Positions 21,170-33,714 of a DNA stretch of 64,000 nt are shown here, one piece after another. The stretch is from Ascaphus truei (taxonomy: Eukaryota; Chordata; Amphibia; Anura; Ascaphidae). Both the position numbers and the translations under genes were made by a program. Positions within the stretch are counted from its first letter, which is position 1; each line of letters begins with the position of its first letter. Location: positions 114,251,306 through 114,315,305 of the forward strand of contig CM071571.1 in NCBI GenBank assembly GCA_036426205.1, read 5' to 3'. The notes under the pieces are model-generated. The model worked only from the letters and a program-made list of their open reading frames with translations, made no database searches and had not been told where the DNA came from.

Positions 21170-21351
21170 AACATTCCGTAAAGTGTCAATAAGTGGCTTA
21201 TCGCTGCTCAGTCGGCAATTTGATTTTTTTCAAAAGTTTTTTCAGCGATTCAGGCTGTTATCGTCCACTTATCGAGGCTTACTGAATCTGAGTAGGCATT
21301 TTGGCTGATAAGTGGTCGATAAGGCCTTATCGACGCTTACTGCATAGACCC
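21170..21351. repeat. Subterminal cttatcg motifs and right terminus
   Basis: Variants of gtggcttatcg, ccacttatcga, gataagtgg and ccttatcgacgcttactg recur up to the end gcatagaccc at 21351. Arrays of short motifs next to the terminus are typical transposase-binding regions of DNA transposons. They match the right end of the 6.9-kb element (54,620-54,781). Confidence 0.6.
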
Positions 21352-21645
21352 ATATGTGTATAACCGTGGCAGTGTTTTCGTGTATGCGCGTGAAAGGAAA
21401 AATGGTTTTAAACCTAGCAGCATAGCAGGCGAATTTTTGCTAACTTTCGTTAGTAAGCTCCTAGCGCCTTGAGATTTGCTACAGTATGATCACTGTTCAG
21501 GTAAAATCAGCAACTATCATTTCGCACAATTTTTATAGAGTTATATAAAAAATGGATGACTTAAAGTCCCCCTTTTTTAATTGTACCAACATGTTAAGCA
21601 TATGTGGATTTTCACCTAACACGCCAGAGACAGAGTGGCTACTCC

Positions 21646-21745
21646 AAGCTTCAAAGGCAGTCCAAGATATGGGAGTGTTAAACCTTTTGTTAGCAACAGC
21701 TTCAAAGGTGATCCAGGATATGAGGTGTTAAACCTTTTGTTAGCA
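21646..21745. repeat. Two tandem copies of a ~50-bp unit
   Basis: agcttcaaaggcagtccaag...gtgttaaaccttttgttagca (from 21,646) is repeated from 21,697 with a few differences. No gene is associated. Confidence 0.7.
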
Positions 21746-24700
21746 AGGAAGAAAATTCAAAGCCACCCTGTCAAATGGCTGCTCTTCCCAGACGGAGCAG
21801 TGCCAGGTAGAGGGGACAGGCCTCATATGCTAAGCGGCCAAGATGCAAAGTTGGCACATGCCCAAAGCAGGCTGAGAAGCCCCCCTGCCAGGTTTGAAAA
21901 GTAGTGGCAACTCCGTGATAGGGGGAAAAAATTATTCCCACAGAGTAGATTGGCTGCATGGGTTAAGTATAGGCCTGTTTAGTGCATAAAAATCCCTGCA
22001 GCCCATGGGGAAGCAGTTCCATCATGTAACAAGTTTTATCATGAAGTGAAAGATCCATCCTATAACCAGATTTAATAGTATCACTAGTAAGTGTATTTTT
22101 TGTTGTAATTGTAAATCAAGCTGTGTATGTTCATTCTGGAAATACATTACAATTTATTGTATCTCTTGCTTTGCTCAATCAAAGGATCCAGGTATGTTGA
22201 TGTTAAAAGCATTGGTCTCCAGTGACAATGGTTAGGTCTGAAGATAGGACAAATGAAAGCCTAATTATTAATTATGCTATATTCTCAATATACATATATT
22301 AAGCAGGTAACTAGTTAAAATAAGTAGTTTAGTATTAAGTTAGAAATTATTAGCTGCAAGATAAATCAGTGTAAAGACAGGCAGGTGAACAAATGTTTTG
22401 TGTGATTTAAGAAATTTGGTATGTTTAACGTCTACTGAGTTGAATAGTATATGGTCCTTACTTTGGAATCAAAAGGTTAGTTAAATTGTTTGTTAGTAGT
22501 AAAAGACAATACAATAGAGATGAGTTTTAAAATATAAGGAAAATAGGATTAACTATAGTTACTTAGTGACAGAATAAAGAGGTTCTTCTAAACCAAAGTA
22601 AATATTGCTAAATGAAGAAACGGTGTTCTAATGTTGATGATTAACTAAGAACATTTGGGCTGACCGTGAAAGAAACAGGTATTGCTCAAATGTAGATATG
22701 GGAGGTGGTTAGGGCGCTTTAGTACTGAACCAATGGTATTAACAATAAAGTTCAAAGTATCTGAGGACAGTGGGTGCAAAGGTTATCTGACCATTCATTG
22801 TAATAACTGCAAGTAAGTGTTCATGAAGGTACTGAATTGACAGATGTTCCCTGAAAGCAGGGGTAAGTGATGATATCATAACCTCCCAACTACATTGGGA
22901 ATGTCCCACTTCAATAGAGAACAAAAAGTACTCACTGTCTCTTAAAGTATGTCTTCTTGACAATCACCCACTTCCTGATGTTGAGTGAGAGCGCCTGCAG
23001 CTGCTGAAGCAAGATCAAGGTAGATGTAGAAGAGGCAGCGCACAGCAAAATCGAAAGGGAGTAGGGTTCAAATGAATACCAAAAGGCTTTAATAGGAAGA
23101 CATGTAGATAGAGGTAACCCTCCTATGCGTTTTGTACAGAAGTACTTTATCAAGGATAAAGTATTTCTGTATGAAATGCATAGGAGGGTTCCTCCTGAAA
23201 TAAGGACTGAAATGATGTTGTAAAATATGTTTTCTATTGTCTCTGAATAAATTGAGAAATTTACCGGACTGTGGACTATTTTATATATATTGAAAAGTGG
23301 GACATTTATTTTCACCCATCTAATTAAGCAAATCTTCAAGGTCTATGCAGCCACTATGGAGGAAGTTCAGTCAAAGCATCCTGTGCAGCCAGTGAGTTTG
23401 GCAGGGAGTACAGTTGATATGAGATGGGCAGGGATCTCCCCCTTTGCTATAGGAGGGGTGAGGGAAGGAGTACAGCTATTTGCTACCTTGAGATGAGGTC
23501 CCCCATTTTTACAGAGTTTGAGGCAATGAGTCTAAAGCTTTAGGGCTAGCATCCAGTTTAGGGTTTAAACAAATGTTTTTAAAAATAAACTGTGACCTTT
23601 TTCTTCCAACTTAACATTGTTGTCTCATTTATTACTGTGTTGGAGCTTTTATTGCAACGGAGCATCGGAGCATTACACCTTTATGTTAACTAGCACTAGT
23701 AGGCAGTAACATCAGGGATATGTGTTTTAGAACAAAGGTAAACAGTGTAAACCATTTTCAGAAAATGAATAGACATTTTTTTTAATCCAGTTGGAGCATA
23801 TGGAGAAATTTGACAGTAGTACTTGGGCGCACACAAGCGCAATTGAAAATTGTCTGACATGCGCTAATTTAGTGCTCAAAAAAGAGAAAAAGAAAGCAAC
23901 TTATTGAGACTTCCAGGGACTGGTGGCAAACGTTTGCAATTCTTGTTATCATTATGGATAACAATAAAACATAAATACAATGACACAACTGCAAAGCAAG
24001 TTAGAAACCATAAACTCTATAATGAATTTCCATATTCTATGTGAATTCAAAACATGAATCACTAAATATTGCAGTACAAATTGCTCCATTTCAACTGAGA
24101 GGAGTCCGCTTTTTTCAAGTCTACTTGATTACCCCAGTTGTAGAAAAAAATGTTGTATAAGTGAAAACTTTTGTTTTACATACTGTACTGTATGTAACAA
24201 AGTTTCTTTTGAAAAATATTATTCTGTAAATATTATTTGGTGTACAGAGAAGCAAGAGAAAGGAAGAACCCTAAAAATCTAAAGGTATATATTGGTACAA
24301 CCAGATTTAAGAATAATGAGGGGTTAAAAAAAACCTCTTTGGTATTAGTGGATCATGCTTGGATGGAATCAGAAAGGAATTTTGAAGACTGCATATAATT
24401 TTGTTCACATTTGGTAACAATGTTTTCAGAAGTGGTGATCCATTTATTTTGAGGTGCATCAGGAAGTTCCTCAGGAATTACTGTATATAAACAAGGATAT
24501 CATAGGCAAGGCTTTATAACGTAATTATAGAAAAATAAACTGGATGAGATATACAGTACTTGTACAATAATTTGACAATTTGTATTGCCAAATCAGCTTT
24601 TTAAAGACTTAAAAAAAAAAAATTCAAGCTTCAAGTTTTTTACATACAATTATTAATCTTTCTGTTCGAGAACTCAAAAGGTCAACCATATACAGTAATT

Positions 24701-25798
24701 TATTTTTTATACGAAGAAAAAAAAGGAAATCTGTGCATGAGCTTTCCATGAGTTTTGGCGGAATTTTTGCTGGACTCAAACTTCCAAATGAATTTCGACG
24801 TTCACAACCCTCAGATTGCACAACTGACCATTACTAATATTTAATAAAGGCTACAATCTATTTCCTATATAGTGTACGGATATAGCAGCCATTATTGTTC
24901 CCACTGGTGCATTGCAGTGGGACCCACAATGCGCAAGCTGTAGCAACTGCAATTCTAAATACATTAACTGCATGTGAAAAAGTGAGGAAGCAAATTCAAA
25001 AAGGGGCAGGGTAAAGACATCAACAGGTGCAACAATGCTGTACATCTGTAAAACAGTGTATTTCTTATGAAAATAATTGTTGAGTGCATGTGAATTCAAT
25101 ATCTTATTTGTTGAGAGTGTTAAAATTTTAGCAGTTTCTTTAATTACGATAATAGTTTTGCACATAACCAGATTACAAACCACTGAAATGTAGTTCTTTG
25201 AATGGTTGTTGTTCCTATTGTACATTAAGGTAGTGCTTGACTTATTATGCATTCACCAGGGTGAACATGAATTAATTCTTGTTAGAATCAGCAAAGTTAA
25301 ACTAGACAAACACAGTCTGTTGACTCACTCAGTCTAGTCCTCAGGGAACTGTTCTCTGGAAGCCAGTGAATGTTATCTGCAATTATCAAAGCCACTGTCA
25401 GGAAAATGTGAACTTGTGGTTTCTTGTGTCTGGGGGGATCATGCTATGCATACAGAATTGGGAAAAAATAGTTAGCCAGATACCTTTTTCTTAGCCTATA
25501 CAGTAGCTCAGAAAATAGTCACTGCAATATAAAAAGTACCAATGTACTATTAGATCCGGTGGTTTACTCCTTTCCATTAAATTCTTGGTTCTATAGTGAC
25601 CTCACAGTACATGCCCATGTAGTATATTTAGGTTGCATTCATTTACATTACACACACCAATTACATTGTCTACTATATTAGATAATGTATCATGACTTGT
25701 GGAATCCACAATTGCTCCTTCACTTTGTGGCCATGCCACCAAAATATTTTGCATACAAAACACAATTGTGGGTAAAAATGGTAACAAAATGTTATTCA
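21746..25798. other. AT-rich non-coding stretch
   Basis: Four kilobases without a coding signature I can recognise on either strand. The only structured item is the inverted hammerhead-like relic at 23113-23192. Open frames here are short and AT-driven. Confidence 0.6.
23113..23192. repeat. Inverted pair of decayed hammerhead-like motifs
   Basis: Bases 23113-23151 and 23155-23192 are near-perfect inverted copies around a 3-nt centre. The minus-strand copy keeps UUGAUAA, an extra A, helix II GUAC/GUAC and a GC-loop helix III region, but has AAAA in place of GAAA. The plus-strand copy keeps GAAA but has lost the first core box. The pattern equals the motifs at 14957 and 6541, so this is a relic of a Penelope-type terminal repeat joined head to head. 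Confidence 0.55.
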
Positions 25799-27074
25799 TG
25801 TAACGGGTATTCCCTCAATCCCCAATCGCAGATAGGGTGCATGTGAGAGGAACCTATATGTTACCAGGTGTGTGGTGCGTTATACCTGTCAGGCTCACAG
25901 GAGGCCTGAGCCTCCGCTAATGAGAGCCTGGGGTGAATCGTCTGGAACGGTCTTTCGTACAGCGCCTCCACCTATGTAGGATTCTAGAAGTGTAGAATGT
26001 ACCCCACACAGAACTCACATATATTAACCACATACACCAAGGGTATATATAACACAGGTTTACTATATGCAGATTCAAACCATAACACATTACACATGTA
26101 TCAACAATAATAACTGTGTTACCCTGTAACACTACTAAGCACTACTATTATCTTATAATTTTATGTGTCCTCAATGTCTAGCACTCTACTTAAGAGTACG
26201 TACCCCGCTCCCACAACCGTGTACCCGCACACCGTGTCCACAGTATACTCCCCCAGTCCTGTGGGCAGCGCTGCCACTATGTGTGAGTACTCTGTTGGTG
26301 CACTTATATAAAAATACCTCCCCAGTGCGACGGCACCTGGGCTTTTATTGGTTCTTCAAAAAGGATCGGCCGATCTCCTGTGCGACGTCTTGGTTTCACC
26401 AGCACGGTGATCCGTCAGGGTTGATCCCACCCTGCAGATAGTCCTTCTCTCTCCGTGGAGTAGGCCTGATCCCAAGCCTCTTTGCAGGAAGCGCAGCGTC
26501 CGCTGTGTCCCTAACTGTACTGCTGACACTAAAAGGGGCAGGGTCCCTAACCTAGGGCCTGTCCCTGCAGCAACACAACAAGCTGTAATATGGCTCAGGA
26601 CCTAACTTGGGCCGAGGAGGCTGCTGGCCTAATGCTGTGGGTCAAAACCCCTGAATTCACCTCCTACCCCTAACTCTTCCTGGTCCTGACTAATATGGGC
26701 TCTGCGCGTGAAATGTATCAGTCCCTGAGAGCAGGGAGATACTCCAGCCCTATAGGCTTCCTGGCATCATGTGGGGTGCTCCTGAGGCTCATGGGACTTG
26801 TAGTCCCTGCTAATAGCCTCCTCTGATTGGTCGGGGTTCGCTCACATTTTCACTGCGCATGCGCGACATCTAATGGCCACCGCCGCTCTGCGCATGCGCA
26901 AGCCCTACAAGATGGCGGCGTCCTGCACTATTGGGCCGCCGCGGAGCCTCCGGAGCATCGGAGCGCTCCCTGCTTGGGCCCCACCTGTCGGAAATGCCGG
27001 CGGGTCCACCGCTTTGCTCCGGCGGCACCCGCCCTCGCCCCTGGCAACGGAGGTAATGGGGGTCCAGGGCTACA
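25799..27074 (-). mobile_element. Solo LTR of the PNMA-like gypsy family (copy A)
   Basis: Reads TGTAGCC...GTTACA on the minus strand and aligns along its length with 45308-46586 and with 59401-63231 minus its insertions. ttca at 25795-25798 and at 27075-27078 is a 4-bp target duplication. A TATA-like ttatataa lies at about 26,306-26,313. A GC-rich end (26,860-27,050) carries several gcgcatgcgc motifs. No internal sequence adjoins it, so it is a solo LTR. It differs from copies B and C at more sites than these differ from each other. Confidence 0.85.
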
Positions 27075-27335
27075 TTCATAATCTTAAAGAGCACTTTGCC
27101 AGAACCATATATGACAAAAAAAAAAAGATTTGCTAAACATGTTTTCTTTTTTTCAATGTTGTTATTCTTTTTCTTATTATTTTAAACACTGAAACATTGC
27201 CATTGTTCCTGAAAAACATACTGTTCAAATAAAGTAGCATGCTTGCAATACTGTAAGTCATCCATTCCATAAAAACTTTACACTGCAACTTTCTACCATA
27301 CTCCTTCTTATGTAGCCTTCAAATATTTTAAGGGA

Positions 27336-28380
27336 TTGTGGGATGGTACCAACTGCTCAGATCTAGGAACACTAAAATATTTCACTCTCTCACATCTTCT
27401 CCTTAAATCCGTCTCCTGGCTTCCCATCATATTTCGGATCACCTACAAACTTCACCTCTTTACCAAGTTGATAAAGGAGTTAGTGGCAATTATACTGAAT
27501 GGCACTTTATATTATAACCCTGCTCATCTCTTGCGCTCTACCGATAACTGTCTCCTTTCCATCTCTTTCAACTCTCTCGTCTTAAACCCTTTTCCCTCAC
27601 TGCACCTTATCTGTAGATATACGCCAAGTACCTTCTCTACCACTTTCAAGACAAACCTGAAAACTAGCGCTATACCGAGAACCCGGAATTACCCGGTACC
27701 CAGCGTTACCCAGCACATTTCCAGCTACCAGATATTACCTGGACCTGGCAACTGAGAAGTGGGCCCGGTACCGGGTAATGTCAGGGTAGCTGAAAATAAT
27801 CACATCACTTACCTGTGGCAGCATCAGAAGTGTCTTCAGCCAGCGTGGGACAGCAGGAATCCATTACACAGCAGCAGGTAAGCAGTGTGTGTGTGTGAGC
27901 CGCCGGGGAACCACGTGACGGGAGCAGGAGACGGAGCATTCCTATTGGACAGACGTCTGCCCAATAGGAACGCTCCATCTCCTGCGCCACGTCGGCTGAA
28001 GGCACTTCCGATGCTGCCACCGACACAGGAGCTCTGCTGCTCTTCATAGATGTCGCCGCCACCCTGCAGGTAAGTGAAAAACCGGGTAACCGGGTACCCG
28101 GCCGGGTAGAACTATTGATTTTGGCCGGGTACCCGTTACCCATTTTTTTCAAATCTCACAACCCAGAACAACACTACTGAATACCCACCTCTTAAATGAA
28201 GTATCACAATAGCCTGAACTATTGTTCTGAGTCTATTGTCCCACAGTCACTCGTGAGCACTGTCATCTACTGCACTTATTCCCAACATACCACTTAGATT
28301 GAAAGCTCTTCAGGGCAGAGATTTCCTTTCCCATTGTCTGACTTAGTTATGTTTATTGTATTATAATTTCCTTTACTGTA
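27336..28380 (+). pseudogene. LINE 3' end (ORF2 C-terminus and 3' UTR), interrupted
   Basis: The frame from 27,336 has SVSWLPIIFRITYKLHLFTK, as in the C-terminal region of L2/Rex1/CR1-type ORF2 proteins (the LHWLPV..RI.YK motif), then a degraded PAHLLRSTDN region and TFSTTFKTNLKTS. The usual continuation (acccacctcttaaatgaa) appears at about 28,185, followed by a LINE-type 3' UTR with gattgaaagctcttcagggcagag. The gap between holds an inserted repeat (27,663-28,180). Confidence 0.65.
27663..28180. mobile_element. Inserted repeat with acccgg/gggtacc inverted motifs
   Basis: The left part has agaacccggaattacccggtaccc and the right part accgggtaaccgggtacccgg and gtacccgttaccc, partly complementary to each other. 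It splits a LINE 3' end that otherwise reads through. It is probably a MITE. The exact ends and target duplication are not resolved. Confidence 0.45.
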
Positions 28381-28384
28381 TTAC

Positions 28385-30253
28385 ATAGTAGATGAAGTTG
28401 AAAAAAAACATACATCCATCAAGTTCAACCTATGCTACATTTAGATGACAAATATTTTATCTTATGTTTGTATATACAATATATTGATCAGGAGTAAGGC
28501 AACCAACAAAACCACAGTGAAATATCATCTAATGAAATTTAATAAGGGGAAAAATTAATTATTTCCTGACTCCAAATATTGGCAATCAGATTACTCCCTA
28601 GATCAACATCCTTCCCATGTTTACTTATTTGGTATATACCTGTATACCTGTTCTTTATTAAGATGTCCATCTTTTTTTAAAGATATCTATTGTATCTGCC
28701 ATCACAATCTCCATGGGTCATGAATTCCACATTTTAACTGACATTACTGTAAAGAACACTTTCCACTGTTGCTGGTGAAATCTCATTTCCTCCAACCTTA
28801 AGTATGACCCTGTGTTGTTTGTACTTCCCTTGCCATGAATAGATCTTTTGAAATCTCCTTGTTTTGTCCCAGAATATACAGTATTTGTATATAGTTATCA
28901 TATCCAATCTTAGATTTCTCTTTTCTCATGTAAACCAATCTAATTTAGCTAGCCTCTCATCATAAATCAGATTATCCATCCCCTCTATTAGTTTGCTTGC
29001 TCTTCTCTGTACTTTTTCTAGTTCGATAATGTATTTTCTAAAGGAGTCTTGCCCAAAACAGTGCTCCATATTCAAGGTGTGGTCTTACTAATACTTTATA
29101 AAGGGGCATAATTATGTTCACTTCCCTTCCATCCATTCCCTGTTTAATGCACGATAAGATATGCTATGCCTTTGCTGATACTTCATGACTATTGGCACTA
29201 TTGCTAAGCCTGCTATCTAAAAGCACATACAGTACGTAGGATTCTCCTACTTTATTCCATTTAATTTGTAAGTCGCCTGTTTATACTTTTTTCCCAAATG
29301 CATAACCTTAGATTTATCTGTATTAAACCTCATCTGCCATTTACCTGCCCAAGTTTCCAGTCTATCCAAGTCCTTCTGGAGAGAAATTACATCAGACTCT
29401 GATTCTTCTACCTTACACAATTTAGTGCTATCAGCAAAGATGGAGACTTTGCTCTCTATGCCACCCTCAAGGTCATTAATAAACAATTTAAAAAGCAGGG
29501 GTCCCAGTACCGATCCCTGAGGTACTCCTCTCAGAACTTTAGCCCAACCGGAAAAATTCCATCTACGACAAATCTTTGTGGTCTAACACTCAACCAGTTT
29601 TCAATCCAGGTGCAAACATTGTAACAGAGTCCAGTTTGCTTTATTTTGTACACTAACCTCCTTTGTGGAACCATAAAGGCTTTGCAAAATCTAAGTAGAC
29701 CACATAAACTGAATTACCTTGGTCTAAATTCCTACTTACAGTACCTCCTTAAAGAAACTAATAATATTAGTTTGGCACAACTTATCCTTCATAAATCCAT
29801 GCTTACTATTACAAAATAATTTTGTTTTCCATTAGGTATTCCTGAATATTATCCCATACTAAACCTTCAAGTAGCTTCCCCACTATTGATGTCAGACTTA
29901 CAGGTCTGTAATTCCCGGTTTGTGATCTAGCTCCCTTTTTAAATATAGGCACCATATCTGCTTTACGCCAATCTTGTGGTACTGAACTTGTGGAAATTGA
30001 GTCCTTGAATGAATATTACATGTAATCACTTGGCTATTACTGAACTTAGCTCATTAAGAACCCTTGGATGTATGCCATCTGGACCAGGTGCCTTTATGTA
30101 TTTTAATTTTAATCGAGCTGCCTACAGTATGAACTTCTTCCTCAGTTAACCAATTGTTCATTAATATAGAGGTTGTGGCTTCCTCCTGTAGCACTTCTCT
30201 TGCAAATGGTTCTTCCCTGGTAAATAGAGAGGCAAATAATATGTTTAATACCT
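28385..30253 (-). pseudogene. CR1-type LINE reverse transcriptase and 3' UTR
   Basis: On the minus strand the RT block GVPQGSVLGPLLFKLFINDL (about 29,465-29,525) leads into IESKVSIFADSTKLCKVEES and WQMRFNTDKSKVMHLGKKYK, typical CR1. The YADD/FADD box reads FADS, so the second catalytic Asp is lost. Upstream RT segments are visible through 30,200 with many stops. The 3' UTR ends near 28,385. The 5' side is interrupted by the Tx1/L1 fragment from 30,254. Confidence 0.85.
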
Positions 30254-31733
30254 CTGCTTTTTTTTTTTTATAACTTTGATTTTATTAGGTGAAATATTAC
30301 AGACATGGTAACACAACCCAATGGCTTCAGTATCATCACCTCTTTTTTAACGTTTATCCATCACATTGACACACCGGACTCACAGGACAGACAGGGAGAC
30401 ATGACCAAAGGGTAAGAAAGGGAAGGAGAGAGGGGGGGAGGGGGGTGCGTGGAGGGTTCTGTATCCTTGGTATGGGGGGCAATACTCTGGCTTCTTGCCG
30501 TCCAGCCAACTGGTCTCCTCTTCGAAGTCTCAGGGTGATTATATGTGTGTGTACCTTTCTCCTCAGGTCTGTGAACATCTTTACTCTTTTAACTCTCCCT
30601 CTTGGGGCATCCTACGCCTTCAGGGTTCCCACCCACCCCCAGTCCCTCTGTCACTATATGGTCGGGGATCCATTTTGTCACCGGAGAACGCATTTTTACC
30701 TATCATTGTAATATTGTGGCACTGTCTATTCCCGGGATGTCCGTCTGTGCCAGCCAAGGCTCCCAGACTTTTAGAAAATTTGAACCGGTGTCGTTAACCA
30801 TACTTGTTAACTGTTCCATCCGGCAGACAAACCAAATTCTGTTCCTGATCTTGGGAATAATTGAGATATCTGGTTGTTTCCATAATGCTGCGATCTCGCA
30901 CCTGGTGGCAGTTGCCAAATGTGTGATCAACATGTGTGAGGTGTTCGAGATCCCCTCGACCCGTCTGCCCAATAGGAACAGCCACGGGTCCAGGGGGATC
31001 TCCACCTCCAGCAATCGTTGGAGCCCTTCAATAATTTCCGCCCAAATCGGAGCCACCCTCGCGCAAAACCACAGGATGTGGCACAAGTCCACTCTGTCTC
31101 CGCACTGCTTGGGGCAGAGCGGAGAGTAGCCTTTGACAAATTTGGATAGTTTAGTGGGGGTATAGTACCACCGCATCAGGACTTTATATGCGTTCTCCTT
31201 TAACGTGGTACAGATAGAGCTTTTGGCTGCTGCCTGTAGGATCCTGTCCCAGTCGTCGTCTTTACAGTCTCCCTAGGTCATCTTCCCACTGTCTCATGTA
31301 ACTAAGTCGGGTTTGTCATCCGTCTCTGGGCAGACCACTTCCCTGTGCATCCTAGAGGTTAGTCCCCTTGAGTCCGTGTCTCTTGAACAGAGCTGCTCGA
31401 AATTTGTTCTCCGGGGCCGAATAGGAGCTCATTTATAGAAAGCTCTGATCTGGAGGTATCTAAGAATCTCGCGTTAGGAATATCGCTCCTCTTGATATGA
31501 TCAAAGGTTTTGATATATGTCTACCCTCCAGATCGTTGAGACGGAGATACCCTGCTCGAATCCAATTTGAAAAATTAGAGCTATCCATGCCGGGAGCAAA
31601 GTCTGGATTCCCCCAAATGGGGGTCATCAGAGAGTTCGGGGATGTGAGAAAACATTTGAATTGGACCGCTCCCAGGTTTTCAGGGAACTGACCATGGCCT
31701 GCCAGCGGTTGGCCGCATAGCTTTGCTTTTGAC
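30254..31733 (-). pseudogene. Tx1/L1-type LINE, ORF2 C-terminal fragment with poly(A) tail
   Basis: The frame 31176-30703 (157 codons) begins RWYYTPTKLSKFVKGYSPLCP and has a C-x2-C...H-x3-C pattern (CPKQCG, then LCHILWFC), as found at the C-terminus of L1/Tx1 ORF2 proteins. Upstream (about 31,240-31,320) minus-strand translation includes MRQWEDDLG, also typical. The T tract at 30,258-30,269 is the poly(A) tail in reverse. The piece inserted into the CR1 copy, is 5'-truncated, and is dead. Confidence 0.82.
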
Positions 31734-32276
31734 TATTTAAAGCACTGAGTACACAGTTGGCACTATATAAATCAATAAGAATAGATATTAATATAATATA
31801 TATTTATATATATAATTATAATAGAATATATCTATATATATATTATATATATATATAATATATATACATACATACATACATTTCAATTCCCCTTTGTGCT
31901 CCACTCCTCTCCAAAAGCTTTTAACTTATTTAACCCTTGGGTTTACCTTTCTCTAGTCACATCTGGCAAGTCATTTATTTCCCCTTAAACATCCTTTTTA
32001 GCATGGCTACAGGTAATTTGGATCCACAGTAATGCTGCCCTTTCACTAATTGCTCAATGTCTCCCTTGACAGACGACCTTTATTGATATTTCACCTTGTG
32101 ATCATACCACCTCAAATAATGTATGTTCCTGTGTTTCACTCCTACATACAAAACACTAAAACACAATTAATGGAGAAAATAACCACAGGTCGTAACCACT
32201 GGCATACTGTATAGAAAGGCAAGTGACTTGTTAACTGATTCCTTACCAAGTGTCTTCAAACCAGGATTTATTTATT
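31734..32276. other. LINE-tail-like sequence, TA microsatellite, no gene
   Basis: The stretch gcactgagtacacagttggc and cactatataaatc (31,741-31,771) resembles the 3' end of an L2-type LINE on the plus strand. An AT repeat occupies about 31,785-31,870. The part from 31,885 resembles 44,690-44,800, so both are copies of one repeat. Confidence 0.45.
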
Positions 32277-32439
32277 TATAAAATATATTTACCAGGAAGT
32301 AATACATTGACAGTTACCTCTCGTTTTCAAGTATGTCCTGGGCATGGGAGTTAAAATGACAAATAATACATGGTTACAAATACAGTTACATACTGTAAGT
32401 GAACAGGGACACATTATATACAAGACATTGCATGCATAC

Positions 32440-32838
32440 TTAAAGATAATATATATTATGGGCGTATGTAACAGTTTCAGACCAGATTAAAATGTGAGAC
32501 AGCTTTGATTTGAAAGAACCTAAACTGGTGGTGGATGTGAGAGTCTCCGGTAGGTTGTTCCAGTTTTGGGGTGCATGGTAAGAGAAGGAGGAGCGGTCAG
32601 ATACTTTGTTGAGCCTTGGGACCATGAACAGTCTTTTGGAGTCAGATCTCAGATGATAAGTGCTGCATGTGGTAGGGGTGAGGAGCTTGTTCAGATAGAT
32701 GGGTAGCTTGCCCAGAAAGTATTTGAAGGCAAGACAGGAAAGGTGAACTTTGCGCCTAGACTCAAGTGATGACCAGTCTAGTTTTTGAGCATTTCGCAGT
32801 GCTGTATGTTGTAGTTGCATTGGAGAACAAAACGGCAT
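32440..32838 (-). pseudogene. L2 ORF2 C-terminal region
   Basis: 132 codons with LDWSSLESRRKVHLSCLAFK, HLRSDSKRLFMVPRLNK and RSSFSYHAPQNWNNLP, the conserved tail of L2/CR1-type ORF2 proteins (the R.S..RS.....FS...P..WN.LP motif). The frame ends at a stop just before the 3' tail. Confidence 0.8.
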
Positions 32839-33029
32839 ATTGAATTGTAGAGGGTGTCAAGTTTGCTAAGGTGGGTTTGGGGTGCCAACCCGTATACAAT
32901 GTCTCCATAGTCGATAATTGGCATTAGCATCTGCTGTACGATACGCTTTCTGACCAGCAGGCTTAGAGAGTATTTGTTCCTGTAGAGTACACCTACTGTA
33001 GTTTGGCATAGGATTTGGATGTCAGTGTA

Positions 33030-33714
33030 TCAATGTGCACCCCGAAAGTTAAGTGGGTCAAACCATATGCCCAGATATTTAAAACTAGTAACAGGAGTTA
33101 GGGTGGTGTTAGCATTGGTTCTGATCTGGAGCACAGTCACTGGAATCTTTAACAATTTAGTCTTGGTCCTGAATACAATTGTTACAGTCTTGTTAGTGTA
33201 AAAAAACAGTTTGTTTTGGGAAATCCAATTTTTGAGTCTCAAAAAGTCAGACTGAAGTATGTGTTCAAGGTCGGAGAGGCTATGGCTGTGTGCATATAGG
33301 ATTGTGTCATCTGCATACATGTGTATTGAAGCTTCCTCACAAGCTGTGGGAAGATCATTGATGAACACTGAAAAGAGTAGGGGCCCCAGAACAGAGCCTT
33401 GCGGGACACCACAGGTGATATCCAAAGGGTTGGAGTTAGAGCCTGAGATGGACACATGTTGGGATCTACCTGATAGGTAGGACTGAAACCAGTTTAAAGC
33501 ATGCTTCCCTATTCCAGAGCACTGGAGTGTGTTAAGCATAATAGCATGATCAACAGTATCAAAAGCCTTTGCAAAATCTAGGAATATTGCACCAGTGAGT
33601 TGTCCCCGTTCCATTCCACACTGGATTTCATTGCAAACTTTTAGCAGGGTAGTTACGGTGGAGTGTTTGGGGCGAAAGCCAGATTCAAATTGGCTAGGGA
33701 AATTTGTCTTGGTA
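33030..33714 (-). pseudogene. L2 reverse transcriptase, palm and thumb
   Basis: 194 codons from 33614. FLDFAKAFDTVDHAIML carries the first catalytic Asp; GVPQGSVLGPLLFSVFINDL and MYADDTILYAHS (YADD, residues 100-103) follow. The catalytic residues are intact. The sequence upstream is cut by the MITE at 33715-34074, and RT fingers resume beyond it. Confidence 0.88.

Larger units (their letters stand above)
13311..21351. mobile_element. Large DNA-transposon-like element (left end not found), host of the Penelope copy
   Basis: The segments 13,311-14,507 and 19,482-21,351 belong together because an 18-bp duplication at the Penelope insertion joins them. The right end (cgacgcttactgcatagaccc, to 21351) is the reverse complement of a GGGTCTATGCAGTAAGCG terminus. 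This matches the ends of the 6.9-kb element at 47847-54781. Both also share a GGGACCACC-type minisatellite, hairpins with agcggtta, and subterminal cttatcg motifs. No transposase ORF is seen, so it is non-autonomous. The matching left terminus is not visible upstream of 13,311, so that side may be truncated. A PIF/Harbinger-type origin is possible. Confidence 0.5.

Noticed and set aside
23932..25252. Several hydrophobic frames of 65-133 codons in AT-rich DNA (for example 24851-25252)
   Set aside because: No homology-like motif, no splice or promoter context; length is within chance for this composition.
30602..31129. 175-codon plus-strand frame
   Set aside because: Antisense of the Tx1/L1 C-terminal fragment, whose minus-strand motifs are clear.
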